A stretch of 64,000 nt of DNA, from contig NZ_SPQS01000021.1 in the NCBI RefSeq assembly GCF_004570865.1, forward strand, positions 1 through 64,000, read 5' to 3'. Below, piece after piece: positions 15,569-24,319 of the stretch. Position numbers and translations under genes: made by a program. The first letter of the stretch is position 1; each line of letters opens with the position of its first letter. The notes under the pieces are model-generated. The model was not told where the DNA came from. It did not search any database and saw only the letters and a list, made by a program, of their open reading frames with translations. This DNA comes from Bradyrhizobium frederickii. Its GTDB lineage: Bacteria > Pseudomonadota > Alphaproteobacteria > Rhizobiales > Xanthobacteraceae.

Positions 15569-16232
15569 GTACGTCGGACTTGTTCGGCCCGATGCCGAGC
15601 GCCTCGCTCATTCTCACGAGCTCTGCCAGCGACTTCGCGCCCATCTTGCGCATGATCTGGCCGCGATAGATCTTGACGGTGATTTCCGCCAATCCGAGCT
15701 TGGCGGCGACCTGCTTGTTCATCAGGCCGGACGTCACCAGCGACAAGACGTCGCGCTCCCGCGAGGACAGTGACTCGAAGCGTGATCTGAGCGTGGAGAC
15801 GGTCCTGTTGAGGTCGCGCCGTTTGCGATCTCGCTCGATCGCGGCCTGGACTGCGTCCAGAATATCCTGGTCGCGCACCGGCTTCGTCAGGAAATCGATC
15901 GCGCCGCTCTTCATCGCTCGAACGGTCATGGGAATATCGCCATGACCGGTAATGAAGATGATGGGCGTGTGGATATTTGCCTTGGCAAGATCGGCCTGGA
16001 GGTCAAGGCCGCTGACTCCAGGCAGGCGGATGTCGAGCACCAGGCAGCTGGGGACTTCCGGCGGCTTCGCCTGAAGGAGTTGCGGCGCCGAGCCGAATGC
16101 CTCGACCTTGAGGCCGACCGACTCGAAAAGATTGGTGAGCGCCCGGCGCATGGAAGCGTCATCGTCGACCACGAAGACGATTGGCTCATCGCCGTCCTCC
16201 TGCGGAGGGGAAGGCCGGGCGCGCTCGGTCAC
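15561..16232 (-). CDS. FixJ/NarL-type response regulator
   Basis: A 223-aa protein. The N-terminal receiver domain (about 17-135) has acidic residues VVDDDASM, phosphoacceptor Asp67 in CLVLDIRLPG, FITGHGDIPMTVRAMK and the switch lysine in FLTKP. The C-terminal LuxR-type helix-turn-helix (about 153-215) contains SSRERDVLSLV and NKQVAAKLGLAEITVKIYR. This is the FixJ/NodW/TtrR subgroup. Its start overlaps the end of the kinase gene by four bases, so the two are translationally coupled and form a cognate pair. Target genes are not known; see the shared motif upstream of both flanking transcription units. Confidence 0.9.
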   Translation of the reverse strand: MTERARPSPPQEDGDEPIVFVVDDDASMRRALTNLFESVGLKVEAFGSAPQLLQAKPPEVPSCLVLDIRLPGVSGLDLQADLAKANIHTPIIFITGHGDIPMTVRAMKSGAIDFLTKPVRDQDILDAVQAAIERDRKRRDLNRTVSTLRSRFESLSSRERDVLSLVTSGLMNKQVAAKLGLAEITVKIYRGQIMRKMGAKSLAELVRMSEALGIGPNKSDVQT

Positions 16233-18211
16233 GACGTTTCCTCTCGATCAAGCGGCAAGGTGATCTGAAAAGTCGCGCCGCGCCCCTGGTTCGGTGCGGC
16301 GGAAAGCCGTCCGCCATGGGCTTCGATGATGGAGCGACAGATCGACAGCCCCATGCCCATGCCGGAGGATTTCGTGGTGAAGAACGGCGTGAACAGGCGG
16401 TCTATCGACTGCTCACAGATGCCGACGCCGCAGTCGGAAACGCTGAGCAGCATCGCGCCGTCACCGCTCGCTGCCGAACGGATCGCCAGCTCGCGCGGGC
16501 GATCATTGACGCTTTCCATGGCCTCGATCCCGTTCATGATCAGGTTGATCAGAACCTGTTGCAATTGGATTCGATCGCCAACGATCTTGGGCAGCGCCGA
16601 CGACAGCTCCATTCGAATCGACACGGCGTGACTGGCCATCTCGCGCTGAACGAGCGCGACCGCCTCCCGCACGACGCCGTTGACGTCGAGCGGAGCCATC
16701 TCGACCTCGGTCCGCTTGGCGAGCGCCCGAACCCGGCGGATCACGTCGCTGGCACGCGTGCCGTCCTCGATGATCCACTCCACGGAGCGGCGCGCCGCCT
16801 GGATATCGGGCGGACTGCGCTGCAGCCAGCCGAGGCACGCGTCAGCATTGGCTATCACTGCGGCGAGCGGCTGGTTGATCTCGTGCGCAATCGAAGCGGT
16901 CAGTTCGCCCAGTGTCGTAACGCGCGTCACGTGGGCGAGTTCGGCTTGAGCCTTGCGCAGCGCCGCTTCCGCCTGATCGGCACGGATGGCGGCGGTCACG
17001 TCGGTGCAGACGCCACGATATCCGAGAAAAGTGCCGTCGGCGCCGAAGATCGGCTTGCCGCTGGTCCGAACATAGATCGGCTGCCCGTTTCGGTCCCTGC
17101 TGCGATACACGAGGTCGCGGAATGGGACGTGAGCATCGAGCGCCGCGCGATGTTCTTGCCACTTCTCGGGCTCGAGAGCGGCGTCCGGAGCAATGTCCCA
17201 CCGCGTCAGTCCGATCAATCCCGCAGGCGCGGTGATGGTATCGGAGTGTTCCGATACCTGGGTCACGCGATGGTCGGGTCCCGTCTCCCAGAACCAGTCG
17301 GAGGCGGTTTCGGCATAATCGCGAAAGCGCTGCTCGCTGTCACGCAGCCTGCGCTCGGCCTCTTTGGTCGCCGTGATGTCGGACACCGACCCGACGAATT
17401 CGACCTGACCGCTGGCATCCCGCGCCGCCCGGGCCACCGCGCGGACGTACTTGATCGAGCCGTCGCCCATCACGAGTCGGTACTCGTGATCGTAATCCTT
17501 GCACTCGCGTGCCGCCCGACCCGTGGTCCGGAGTACCGCAGGCCGGTCCTCGGGATGGATGCGCTCGAGCATGCGCGGGATCTCTGGCTTGATTCCCTCC
17601 TCGAATTGGAAGATGCGATAGGTTTCCTTGGACCAGGTGATCTCGCCGGTTGCGGCGCTCCAGCCGAAACTCCCGGTGTGGCTCAATTCCTGCGCCTGGG
17701 CGAGGTAAGCCTCGCTCTGTCGCAGTGCATTCTCCGCTTCCTTGCGCTCGGTGATGTTCTCGCAGGCCACCAGCACGAGCGGTTCGCCATCGGCCCGCAA
17801 CATGGCCTTGGCGTTCTCGCGCACCCATAGCACCGAGCCGTCCTTGCGAACCTTCCGGATTTCCCAGGTGTGTGACTGATCAATGGTCTTAAGGCATAGC
17901 GCGACACACGATCGGACGAAGTCGCGATCTTCCTCGAAGAAGACACCCATCACCGATCGGCCGATCAATTCCGCGGCCGTGTAGCCCAGCTGTGCCGCGC
18001 CGAAACTGTTGACGTTGATCACGGTTCCGGCCCGATCGACCATGAAGTACATGACCGGGTTGTGCTCGAAGACCTGCTGCCACGGCTTGACCGCCTCGAG
18101 CAAACCAGCGTCAGGCTCGGTGCGAGGCTTGGCAGTGACAACCTGCCTGACGCAGCCGACGAGGAATTGCGTGGCTGACTTCCCGAACGTTGCTGCCCGG
18201 CCCGACTTCAT
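16229..18211 (-). CDS. PAS-domain sensor histidine kinase, FixL-like class
   Basis: A 660-aa soluble kinase with no membrane segment. Three PAS domains run at about 45-160, 175-290 and 295-415, each ending in the PAC-type sequences ENITERKEAE, VSDITATKEAE and CTDVTAAIRAD. They are followed by a dimerisation/phosphoacceptor domain with His443 in SIAHEINQPLAAV and a HATPase domain (NLIMNGIEAM, SVSDCGVGI, GMGMGLSICRSIIEAHGG). The HEINQPL type of H-box is that of FixL and related cytosolic sensors. The PAS ligand is not visible from sequence; no haem-binding histidine was assigned. The ATG at 18211 with GGGAG upstream is preferred over an earlier TTG at 18274. Confidence 0.9.
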   Translation of the reverse strand: MKSGRAATFGKSATQFLVGCVRQVVTAKPRTEPDAGLLEAVKPWQQVFEHNPVMYFMVDRAGTVINVNSFGAAQLGYTAAELIGRSVMGVFFEEDRDFVRSCVALCLKTIDQSHTWEIRKVRKDGSVLWVRENAKAMLRADGEPLVLVACENITERKEAENALRQSEAYLAQAQELSHTGSFGWSAATGEITWSKETYRIFQFEEGIKPEIPRMLERIHPEDRPAVLRTTGRAARECKDYDHEYRLVMGDGSIKYVRAVARAARDASGQVEFVGSVSDITATKEAERRLRDSEQRFRDYAETASDWFWETGPDHRVTQVSEHSDTITAPAGLIGLTRWDIAPDAALEPEKWQEHRAALDAHVPFRDLVYRSRDRNGQPIYVRTSGKPIFGADGTFLGYRGVCTDVTAAIRADQAEAALRKAQAELAHVTRVTTLGELTASIAHEINQPLAAVIANADACLGWLQRSPPDIQAARRSVEWIIEDGTRASDVIRRVRALAKRTEVEMAPLDVNGVVREAVALVQREMASHAVSIRMELSSALPKIVGDRIQLQQVLINLIMNGIEAMESVNDRPRELAIRSAASGDGAMLLSVSDCGVGICEQSIDRLFTPFFTTKSSGMGMGLSICRSIIEAHGGRLSAAPNQGRGATFQITLPLDREETS

Positions 18212-18671
18212 CGCAGACGCTCCCGGCGCTCTCTGCGTGAGCACGAGTAGAGCACGTTGCCGCGAGAGGAGCAATTACGGCCAAAGTGGGGGGCAGGGAG
18301 GGGCGTTTCGCCATTGAACGACTGCGCGCGGGAAGATGCACCCCGAAGCATCAAGCACGCCGTTCCGGACCAATTGTTTCGCGGTGCCCGTGCAAGGCGC
18401 GCATCGTGCGTCGTCTCGTTGAACGGGAATAAGCCGTTAGTCCCCGGGCAACTACGGGGCAAACCTAGGTATAGCTCCTTCATTCCAAGTCATTACGCAC
18501 ATTTACCTCCGTACAATTGAGCGCATCGTACCGGGGACCTAGTCTCGTGACCATCGGGAGTGTCGACAGCCAAGAACGGGCGGCTTCATTTCTCGACAGC
18601 CGCGTCGCGGCAATTCACGACCCGCATGAAGTCGAGGGAACGACTGGCGCAAGCAAGAGAGGGAGAGAACA
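18212..18671. other. divergent control region of the two-component and Cys-rich operons
   Basis: This 460-bp region separates the kinase operon (leftward) from the small Cys-rich gene operon (rightward). It holds the AAACCTAGGTATAG motif at 18461-18474 and nothing I can recognise as a gene; frames in it are short and without similarity. It is less GC-rich around 18465-18520, where promoters would be expected. Confidence 0.5.
18461..18474 (+). promoter_or_regulatory. palindrome-centred motif between kinase operon and Cys-rich operon
   Basis: AAACCTAGGTATAG contains the perfect 8-bp palindrome ACCTAGGT and matches a second copy at 15554-15568 (minus strand). It lies 250 bases from the kinase start and 198 bases from the first Cys-rich gene. 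A dimeric FixJ-type regulator is the natural candidate to bind it. Prediction only. Confidence 0.5.
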
Positions 18672-18881
18672 ATGTGCGATACGTCGCAACTTCCTGAGCG
18701 TCGCCTATCCGAGTCCGAACGCTGCTCTTCGGTCAATGGCTGTGCAGTGTGCGGCGGCAAATTCGGTCTGATCCGTTACTATTCCTGGCGCACCGCGCTC
18801 TGTTCCAAGAAGTGTGTCGATCGCTTCCGCACCCGCCGCGAACGCGACCGCCGGTGGTTGTTCCGGGCTCAGGTTGCCTGA
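18672..18881 (+). CDS. small Cys-rich protein with C-x2-C/C-x3-C module
   Basis: A 69-aa basic soluble protein of no family I recognise. Cys24-x2-Cys27 and Cys44-x3-Cys48 are spaced by 16 residues, as in a treble-clef or zinc-ribbon-like metal site, and the C-terminus is rich in Arg (RFRTRRERDRRWLF). The same pattern returns in the two proteins at 19321 and 19506. The start is supported by AGGGAGAG six bases before the ATG. It is the first gene of a small operon divergent from the sensor kinase. Confidence 0.65.
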   Translation: MCDTSQLPERRLSESERCSSVNGCAVCGGKFGLIRYYSWRTALCSKKCVDRFRTRRERDRRWLFRAQVA

Positions 18882-18934
18882 GGCGAATTGGAGAACTGAC
18901 CTCGTTCCGCAGGTCTGACCCGGGAGCCCGTGCG

Positions 18935-19324
18935 TTGAAGCGCTCATGCAAGCTCTTGTGCTCGATGATTCTCCTCGGCTCCACTGCGGTCCAAGCACAG
19001 GAGATTGGACAGGGTGCCGTTCATCGCCAGCACCCACCCCAGGACCAGGCGCTGCACGAACAATTCTATTCGACCTGGCACATGCCGGACAATCCGAGCG
19101 TCAGTTGCTGCAACAGCGCTGACTGCTATCCGACCGATATTAAATACATCGACGGCCAGATCTATGCACGGCGCCGGGAGGACGGGAGATACATTCTGAT
19201 CCCACCCCAAAAGGTGGAGCGAAACAGGGATAATCCGGACGGCCGAAACCATCTTTGCGCTCCACCACCCGCACTGTCTCCGTTGGACAGCGTTTACTGC
19301 TTCGCCTTGGGAGGTGCCACATGA
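18935..19324 (+). CDS. exported Cys-rich protein of unknown function
   Basis: A 129-aa protein with a probable signal peptide (MKRSCKLLCSMILLGSTAVQA, cleavage before QEIG). The mature part has WHMPDNPSVSCCNSADCYPT with Cys58, Cys59 and Cys64, and two more cysteines at 108 and 122, so disulfide bonds in the periplasm are likely. The start is TTG at 18935, chosen because GGGAG lies at good distance and because starting at the internal ATG (18965) would cut the signal peptide in half. Its stop overlaps the next start in ATGA. No function can be given. Confidence 0.6.
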   Translation: MKRSCKLLCSMILLGSTAVQAQEIGQGAVHRQHPPQDQALHEQFYSTWHMPDNPSVSCCNSADCYPTDIKYIDGQIYARRREDGRYILIPPQKVERNRDNPDGRNHLCAPPPALSPLDSVYCFALGGAT

Positions 19325-19509
19325 GATTCGCGTTCGTGCTCGTAAACGACCGTACTCCGTTCCGGCAGACCTGGTGCATGCAGTGCTGCGAGCCGATCGG
19401 CGGCAGCTATCTCCGCGAGATCGCGACCCGTCTGCCTTACTGCGACTATCAATGCTACGCGCTGTTCTGCCAGGCGCTCGCGACAAATGACGTGAGGGCG
19501 GCTTCATGA
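19321..19509 (+). CDS. small Cys-rich protein, paralogue of the next gene
   Basis: A 62-aa protein with Cys19-x2-Cys22-Cys23, an 18-residue spacer and Cys41-x3-Cys45-Tyr. The stretch IGGSYLREIATRLPYCDYQCY parallels IGSGYVRHVQTKLRYCDHDCY of the next protein, so the two are clear paralogues. It overlaps both neighbours by four bases (ATGA), which means translational coupling. The pattern suggests a single zinc-binding module. No family recognised. Confidence 0.65.
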   Translation: MRFAFVLVNDRTPFRQTWCMQCCEPIGGSYLREIATRLPYCDYQCYALFCQALATNDVRAAS

Positions 19510-19865
19510 AATTCGTGGTGGTCAATCACGAGCCTCCGTCGTGCCCGGCCACCTGCAGCACCTGCTCGCGGTCGATCGGGTCCGGCTATGTCCGGCATGT
19601 GCAGACAAAGCTCCGTTACTGTGACCACGATTGCTATCGGCGAGGCGAAGTCGTGAGGACGTCGATGTATTGGTCGGCGCGGCTCACAGAGCCGGCCATC
19701 GGGAGCGTCGAGGCCGTCGCCGGCAACATCATCGAGATGTTGGCGGTCATGACTGCCGTCTCCTGCTGGAGCTGGACGATATTTGTCTGGACCTTCGCAA
19801 GAGCCTCGACCGGCGTCCACTTGGACGGTCGCGATCTGATCGCAACGGAAGGAGGTGACATCTAG
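19506..19865 (+). CDS. small Cys-rich protein with C-terminal membrane segment
   Basis: A 119-aa protein. The N-terminal half carries the same module as the gene before (Cys17-x2-Cys20 ... Cys39-x3-Cys43-Tyr). The second half has a hydrophobic stretch (about 72-98, IIEMLAVMTAVSCWSWTIFV) that could anchor it in the membrane, then a polar tail. It is the last gene of the four-gene operon and starts inside the stop of its neighbour. A membrane-tethered metal-binding or adaptor role is possible; nothing more can be said. Confidence 0.65.
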   Translation: MKFVVVNHEPPSCPATCSTCSRSIGSGYVRHVQTKLRYCDHDCYRRGEVVRTSMYWSARLTEPAIGSVEAVAGNIIEMLAVMTAVSCWSWTIFVWTFARASTGVHLDGRDLIATEGGDI

Positions 19866-19941
19866 CTGCGCGACTGCACTCGCGTGGAAGCCGCAGCCCC
19901 GCAACCTTGCAGGCGCCCGTGTCCAGCCCCGGCGGCGTCGA

Positions 19942-22155
19942 CTAGGGAGCGGGAGCTGCGGCCGCTACGGGTGCCGTTGCTCCGGCCTCGTGCGTGACGA
20001 CGCGTTCGTCGCTCTTGCCGGCGACCACGCTGCTGGCTTCGAACCGCGCGCGATAGACCAGCACGTTCTCGATCACGCGCTGGACGTAGTTGCGCGTCTC
20101 CGACAGCGGGATGCGCTCGACCCAGTCGACAGGGTCGACCTTGGGATCCCGGGGATCGCCACGCGCCTGCACCCATTCGCGCACACGGCCGCGGCCGGCA
20201 TTGTAGCCGGCGAAGGTCATGATCTGGTTGCCGCGATATTCCGACAGCAGCGCGCTGAGCTCGGCCGCGCCCATCTGCGTGTTGTAGACGGGATCGGAGA
20301 CCATCTTGTCCCAGTCATAGGTCAGGCCGAAGCGCTTGGCGGTGTCGCGTCCCGCTTCCGGCGTCACCTGCATCAGGCCGACCGCGTTGGCGGGCGACTT
20401 GTCGCGCTGGTCGAACGAGCTTTCGGTGCGCGCCACCGAATAGATCACGCTGGTCTCGATCTCCGGCGCGACCTGCCGGTGCTCGGGGATGCCGATGGTC
20501 GGAAAAGCGTAATGGTCGAGTGCGAGCCCGCGCGCCAGCGCCGTCTTGCCGACCTCCAGCATCACGCGGGCATCGTTGCGACGCCTGGCGAGCTCGCCGA
20601 GCGCTTCGAGCGCGGCGACGTCAGTGCTCTCCTTGGCAAAGTCCTCGGCGTAGTAGAACACCATGTCGCGCTCGCCGATGCCGTAGAGCATGTCGGCGGC
20701 GCGCACGCGCTCGTCCGCGGGCGGCGTATCGGCGGCGGCCAGGACGGGCGAGGGCGCACGCAGCTCGACGCGGTCGAGGCCGAGCTTGGCGCGCGCCAGC
20801 TGGCCGTAATAGGCGGTCGGATAGCGCGATGCCGCCCGATAGCTCATGCGCGCATCGGCCGCAGCACCCATCGCCTCGGCGGCGCGGCCGCGCCAGTAAT
20901 GGGCGCGCGACAGCGCGATCGGATTGGCCGAGCCTTCGTCGACGGCGGCGAAGTGCACCATCGCCGTCTTGGGATCGTCGAGAAAGCGCAGCGCGATCCA
21001 GCCGCACATGAAATGGTAGTCGACGCGATAGACTTCCTTGTCCGGCACCGCGGCCGTGCGCACCACGTCATAGGCGGTTCTGAACTTGCCCTGGTCGAGC
21101 AGCTTGCGGGCCAGCATGCGGCGCTCGCGCCACCAGGCGTCGGTATCCTGCGCCGCCATGGTCTCGGGCGCCGCCGCCAGGATCACCTCGGCGGCGTCGT
21201 CGATGTGGTCCTTCTGGAGGTGCCATTGGGCGCGGCACAGCACATAGCCGAGATCGCGGCGTGCTTCGGCCGCTACGTCATCGAGATAATCCTTGGCCTT
21301 GCCGGCCTTGCCGGTCACGGCGGCGCAGGCCTTGACGATCGCGAGCGCATCCTCGCCGAGCCGTTTCGCGGCGCGCCGCGCCGCCGCGTAGTCCTTGGCG
21401 CCGAGCCGCTTGTCCATGCGGGCGCGATGATCGTCCGCGGTGAGGAGGTCGCGGAACGCCTCGTAGGAATCCTCCTCGCTGCGCTCGGACAATTCATCCG
21501 TGCGCCAGGCCTCGCGCACCAGCCGCGCCGCCCTGTCGGTATCGCCTTCAGCGAGCAGCACGCGGGCGAGCGCGAACTTGCCCTTGGCGCTGATCGGCCG
21601 GTCCATGGTGAATTTGTGCACGGTGGCAGCGTCGCTCTTCTCCTGCCACAGCCGCGCCTCGGCACGGCGGCGCAGCAGCGTGCGGCTCGGCCAGTCCGGA
21701 TTGGCGGCGAGGAACGCGGCGTAGCGCTTGAAATTCGCCGTGCTCTCGGAATGGCGCAGCATGAACCAATCCGCGAGCTTCTGTCCGGCTGGATCGGCAA
21801 TGCGATCGCGCGCCGCGCTTGCATCCTCGCTCTTGCCCTTGCGCGCAAGGTCGATCGCGTCCTTCAGCGCGGCGAGATCGCCGGTCAGCGGCGGCAACGC
21901 CGGTTTGCTGGACGGCGCGTCGTCGGTCTTCTTCGACTTGCGCTTGGCCTCGGCATGCTTGCCGTGGCGCGACTTCGCCGAGGACTTCGCCGCGGCGTGA
22001 CGCTGCTTGCCGGCTTTCGCCTCATGCGTCTTCTTCGGCGCGGACGATTTGGGCGCGGACGATTTGTGACCGCTTTTTGCCGCCAGCTCGGAGGGAAGGA
22101 GAGCCAATGCGGCCACGGCAACAACACACGCGAGCGAGCGTAGGCACTGGTTCAT
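19942..22155 (-). CDS. slt: soluble lytic murein transglycosylase, Slt70 type
   Basis: A 737-aa exported enzyme. It has a signal peptide (about 1-25, ACVVAVAALALLPSELAA), a long Lys/Ala/Ser-rich basic linker (about 26-85), an all-helical superhelix typical of the Slt70 U-domain (about 90-560) and a C-terminal transglycosylase domain with the catalytic Glu in YSVARTESSFD, then NAVGLMQVTP and TFAGYNAGRGRVREW. It cleaves the glycan strands of peptidoglycan to 1,6-anhydro products in the periplasm. The ATG at 22155 with AGGGGGA upstream is chosen; a longer frame to 22257 lacks support and would bury the signal peptide. Confidence 0.9.
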   Translation of the reverse strand: MNQCLRSLACVVAVAALALLPSELAAKSGHKSSAPKSSAPKKTHEAKAGKQRHAAAKSSAKSRHGKHAEAKRKSKKTDDAPSSKPALPPLTGDLAALKDAIDLARKGKSEDASAARDRIADPAGQKLADWFMLRHSESTANFKRYAAFLAANPDWPSRTLLRRRAEARLWQEKSDAATVHKFTMDRPISAKGKFALARVLLAEGDTDRAARLVREAWRTDELSERSEEDSYEAFRDLLTADDHRARMDKRLGAKDYAAARRAAKRLGEDALAIVKACAAVTGKAGKAKDYLDDVAAEARRDLGYVLCRAQWHLQKDHIDDAAEVILAAAPETMAAQDTDAWWRERRMLARKLLDQGKFRTAYDVVRTAAVPDKEVYRVDYHFMCGWIALRFLDDPKTAMVHFAAVDEGSANPIALSRAHYWRGRAAEAMGAAADARMSYRAASRYPTAYYGQLARAKLGLDRVELRAPSPVLAAADTPPADERVRAADMLYGIGERDMVFYYAEDFAKESTDVAALEALGELARRRNDARVMLEVGKTALARGLALDHYAFPTIGIPEHRQVAPEIETSVIYSVARTESSFDQRDKSPANAVGLMQVTPEAGRDTAKRFGLTYDWDKMVSDPVYNTQMGAAELSALLSEYRGNQIMTFAGYNAGRGRVREWVQARGDPRDPKVDPVDWVERIPLSETRNYVQRVIENVLVYRARFEASSVVAGKSDERVVTHEAGATAPVAAAAPAP

Positions 22156-22321
22156 TCCATGGTCCCCCTGCGAAACCACCACAAACCAAGGTCCGCGACG
22201 ACATGCGGCTTGAGAATCAAAGACACCGAATACGATGCCACCGGCATCGTCTCGCATTCCTCACGCTGTCGCAACAATGCGGCGAAATACGGATGTGATG
22301 CGGGAACTCCTGGAACTCGAC

Positions 22322-22347
22322 CAAAGGTTGTTCCTTTTTAACCTTTG
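22322..22347. promoter_or_regulatory. 8-bp inverted repeat in the slt/cyclase intergenic region
   Basis: CAAAGGTT-N10-AACCTTTG is a perfect dyad in an AT-rich patch between two divergent genes, a plausible operator. The right half overlaps TTAA-N6-TTAAC, one base short of the CtrA spacing. A terminator is less likely because both flanking genes point away from it. Confidence 0.4.
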
Positions 22348-22435
22348 TTAACGATTGGGCGCGCGCGACGGCGAGCGCGGTTCAAGGCGCCAGAAGGAAC
22401 CAGATTGCGCGTGTTCCCGCAGCCGGATCCGGTGT

Positions 22436-24214
22436 ATGGAATTCCGTCCTTCATCCTTTTGGCCTTTGCCCGCACCTATGCCGATTTTCAACCAGTCGAT
22501 CCGGCGCAAGATCGTCGGCATCGCCCTCGGATTGATCGTCCTGATGCTGGTCACCTCGATCCTGTCGATGGTGATGTCGAGCCAGGTCGGTATCCTGCTG
22601 GACGAACTGACCAATCGCTACATCCCGGCCTACAGCCATCTGGCCCGCGCCAATATCCGTTCGCTGGAGCGGGCGCTGGCGCTGCGGCAAATGGTCATGA
22701 CCAAGATGGAGTCGTCGTCGGACGAGGAGGCGTATGCGGCGCGGCTTCGCGACTTCGAGGCATTGGACCGCAAGTTCGAGGAAGAAGCCGAGACAGCGCG
22801 CAAGCTCATCAACGCGATCATCGATGATACCAGGACGTATTCCGACAATGCCGCGCTGGCACGGCTCGACGTCCGCATCGAGAGCGCCGTCACCGAGCTG
22901 CGGCGCAATCTGGACGAGGGCAATGCGAAACTGCTCAAGCAGATCGAGGCCAAGGACATGGTCCAGGCCCGCGCCACGCTGGAACAGCTGGACACCCTGC
23001 GCGATGCGTTCAACCGGAAGGTCGATGCGATCCGGGCCGACATGCTGACGCAGGTCTTCTTCTCGACCTCGCAAGTGATCAGCCGCCAATACCAGGCGAT
23101 CATCGTGTCGGGAGCCGTGACCTTGCTCGCAGCGGTGGTCGGATTTGCCTTTGCGCTCCTGGTGTCCAGCGGGATCACGCGCCCGGTGCGGCTGCTGCTG
23201 GCCGGCACCCGCGAGGTCGAGGCAGGCCGCTTCGACAAGACCATCACCGTCTCCACCCAGGACGAGATCGGCGAGCTCGCCGCCGCGTTCAACCGCATGA
23301 CCGAGCAGCTCAGGCACAACGAGCGCGTCCGCGAGACCTTTGGCCGCTACATCGATCCCAAGGTGGTGCAGGGGCTGATCGACCGGCCGGAGGTCGCGAT
23401 CGACGGCGAGCGCCGGCTCATGACCATCATGTTCTGCGACATGAGCGGCTTCACCTCGATGAGCGAGGGCATGACGCCGCGCGGCCTCGTCAAGGTGATG
23501 AACCACTATTTCACGGTGATGTCCGCACCCGTCAGGAACAATCGCGGCATCATCGACAAATATATCGGCGATGCCATCATGTCCTATTGGGGTCCGCCCT
23601 TCATCGAGGAGAACGAGCAGGCCCTCCTGGCCGGCATCGCGGCGATCGAGATGGCCGATCAGGTGCCCGCGCTCCAGCGGCAGCTGCCCGACCTGCTCGG
23701 CATCCGCGCCATGCCGGCGCCGTGCGATTTGCGGATCGGCATCGCCACCGGCGAGGTGCTGACCGGGAGCATCGGCTCCGAACTGATGATGAGCTTCACC
23801 GTGATGGGCGATGCCGTGAACCTGGCCTCGCGGCTGGAAGCGGTCAACAAGGTCTACGGCACCCGCATCCTGGTCTCGCAGGCAACTGCTGAAGCGATCG
23901 GATCGCGGCTCGAGCTGCGCGAGATCGATCGCCTCGCGGTCGCCGGCCAGAGCGCGCCGCAGGCGATCTTCGAGGTGATGGCGAGGGCGGGGGCACTCAC
24001 CGATGCGCAAGCCAGCTTGCGCACGCACTATGCCGAGGCGCTCGCCGCCTATCGCGCCCGGCGCTTCGATGCGGCGCGCGCTGCCTTCAACGCGGCGCTC
24101 GAAGCCGTCCCCGGCGACGGGCCTTCGCGCACGATGCTCGGCCGCATCGCGCAGTTCGAGCCGAGCCCGCCCGACGAGGGATGGGACGGCGCCTGGCGCC
24201 TCGACAGCAAATAG
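22436..24214 (+). CDS. membrane-bound class III adenylate/guanylate cyclase with HAMP domain
   Basis: A 592-aa protein. It has a first membrane segment (about 25-47, IVGIALGLIVLMLVTSILSM), a helical periplasmic sensor region (about 50-220), a second membrane segment (about 222-247), HAMP (about 248-300), a class III cyclase domain (about 330-510) with the metal-binding aspartates in MFCDMSGFTSMSEG and IGDAIMSYWG, and a short helical tail. It would make cyclic AMP, or cyclic GMP, in response to a periplasmic cue. The ATG at 22436 is tentative: 22478 is also possible and 22355 gives an unlikely extension. Divergent from slt. Confidence 0.85.
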   Translation: MEFRPSSFWPLPAPMPIFNQSIRRKIVGIALGLIVLMLVTSILSMVMSSQVGILLDELTNRYIPAYSHLARANIRSLERALALRQMVMTKMESSSDEEAYAARLRDFEALDRKFEEEAETARKLINAIIDDTRTYSDNAALARLDVRIESAVTELRRNLDEGNAKLLKQIEAKDMVQARATLEQLDTLRDAFNRKVDAIRADMLTQVFFSTSQVISRQYQAIIVSGAVTLLAAVVGFAFALLVSSGITRPVRLLLAGTREVEAGRFDKTITVSTQDEIGELAAAFNRMTEQLRHNERVRETFGRYIDPKVVQGLIDRPEVAIDGERRLMTIMFCDMSGFTSMSEGMTPRGLVKVMNHYFTVMSAPVRNNRGIIDKYIGDAIMSYWGPPFIEENEQALLAGIAAIEMADQVPALQRQLPDLLGIRAMPAPCDLRIGIATGEVLTGSIGSELMMSFTVMGDAVNLASRLEAVNKVYGTRILVSQATAEAIGSRLELREIDRLAVAGQSAPQAIFEVMARAGALTDAQASLRTHYAEALAAYRARRFDAARAAFNAALEAVPGDGPSRTMLGRIAQFEPSPPDEGWDGAWRLDSK

Positions 24215-24319
24215 GCTGCCGCACCGGAAAAATTGCTTCTGCTCGATAACGATGTTCGCCGTGACCTATTTCCCGGGCTTAGGTTGGATGTCCTTGAGGC
24301 GTTTGATGGGGACACGCCG

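Noticed and set aside
16181..17830. 549-codon plus-strand frame opposite the PAS kinase
   Set aside because: Low-complexity antisense frame; the kinase on the other strand has full domain structure.
19855..22143. 762-codon open frame on the plus strand opposite slt
   Set aside because: Antisense frame of a clear transglycosylase gene; composition biased to Ala, Arg, Gly and His, no domain.
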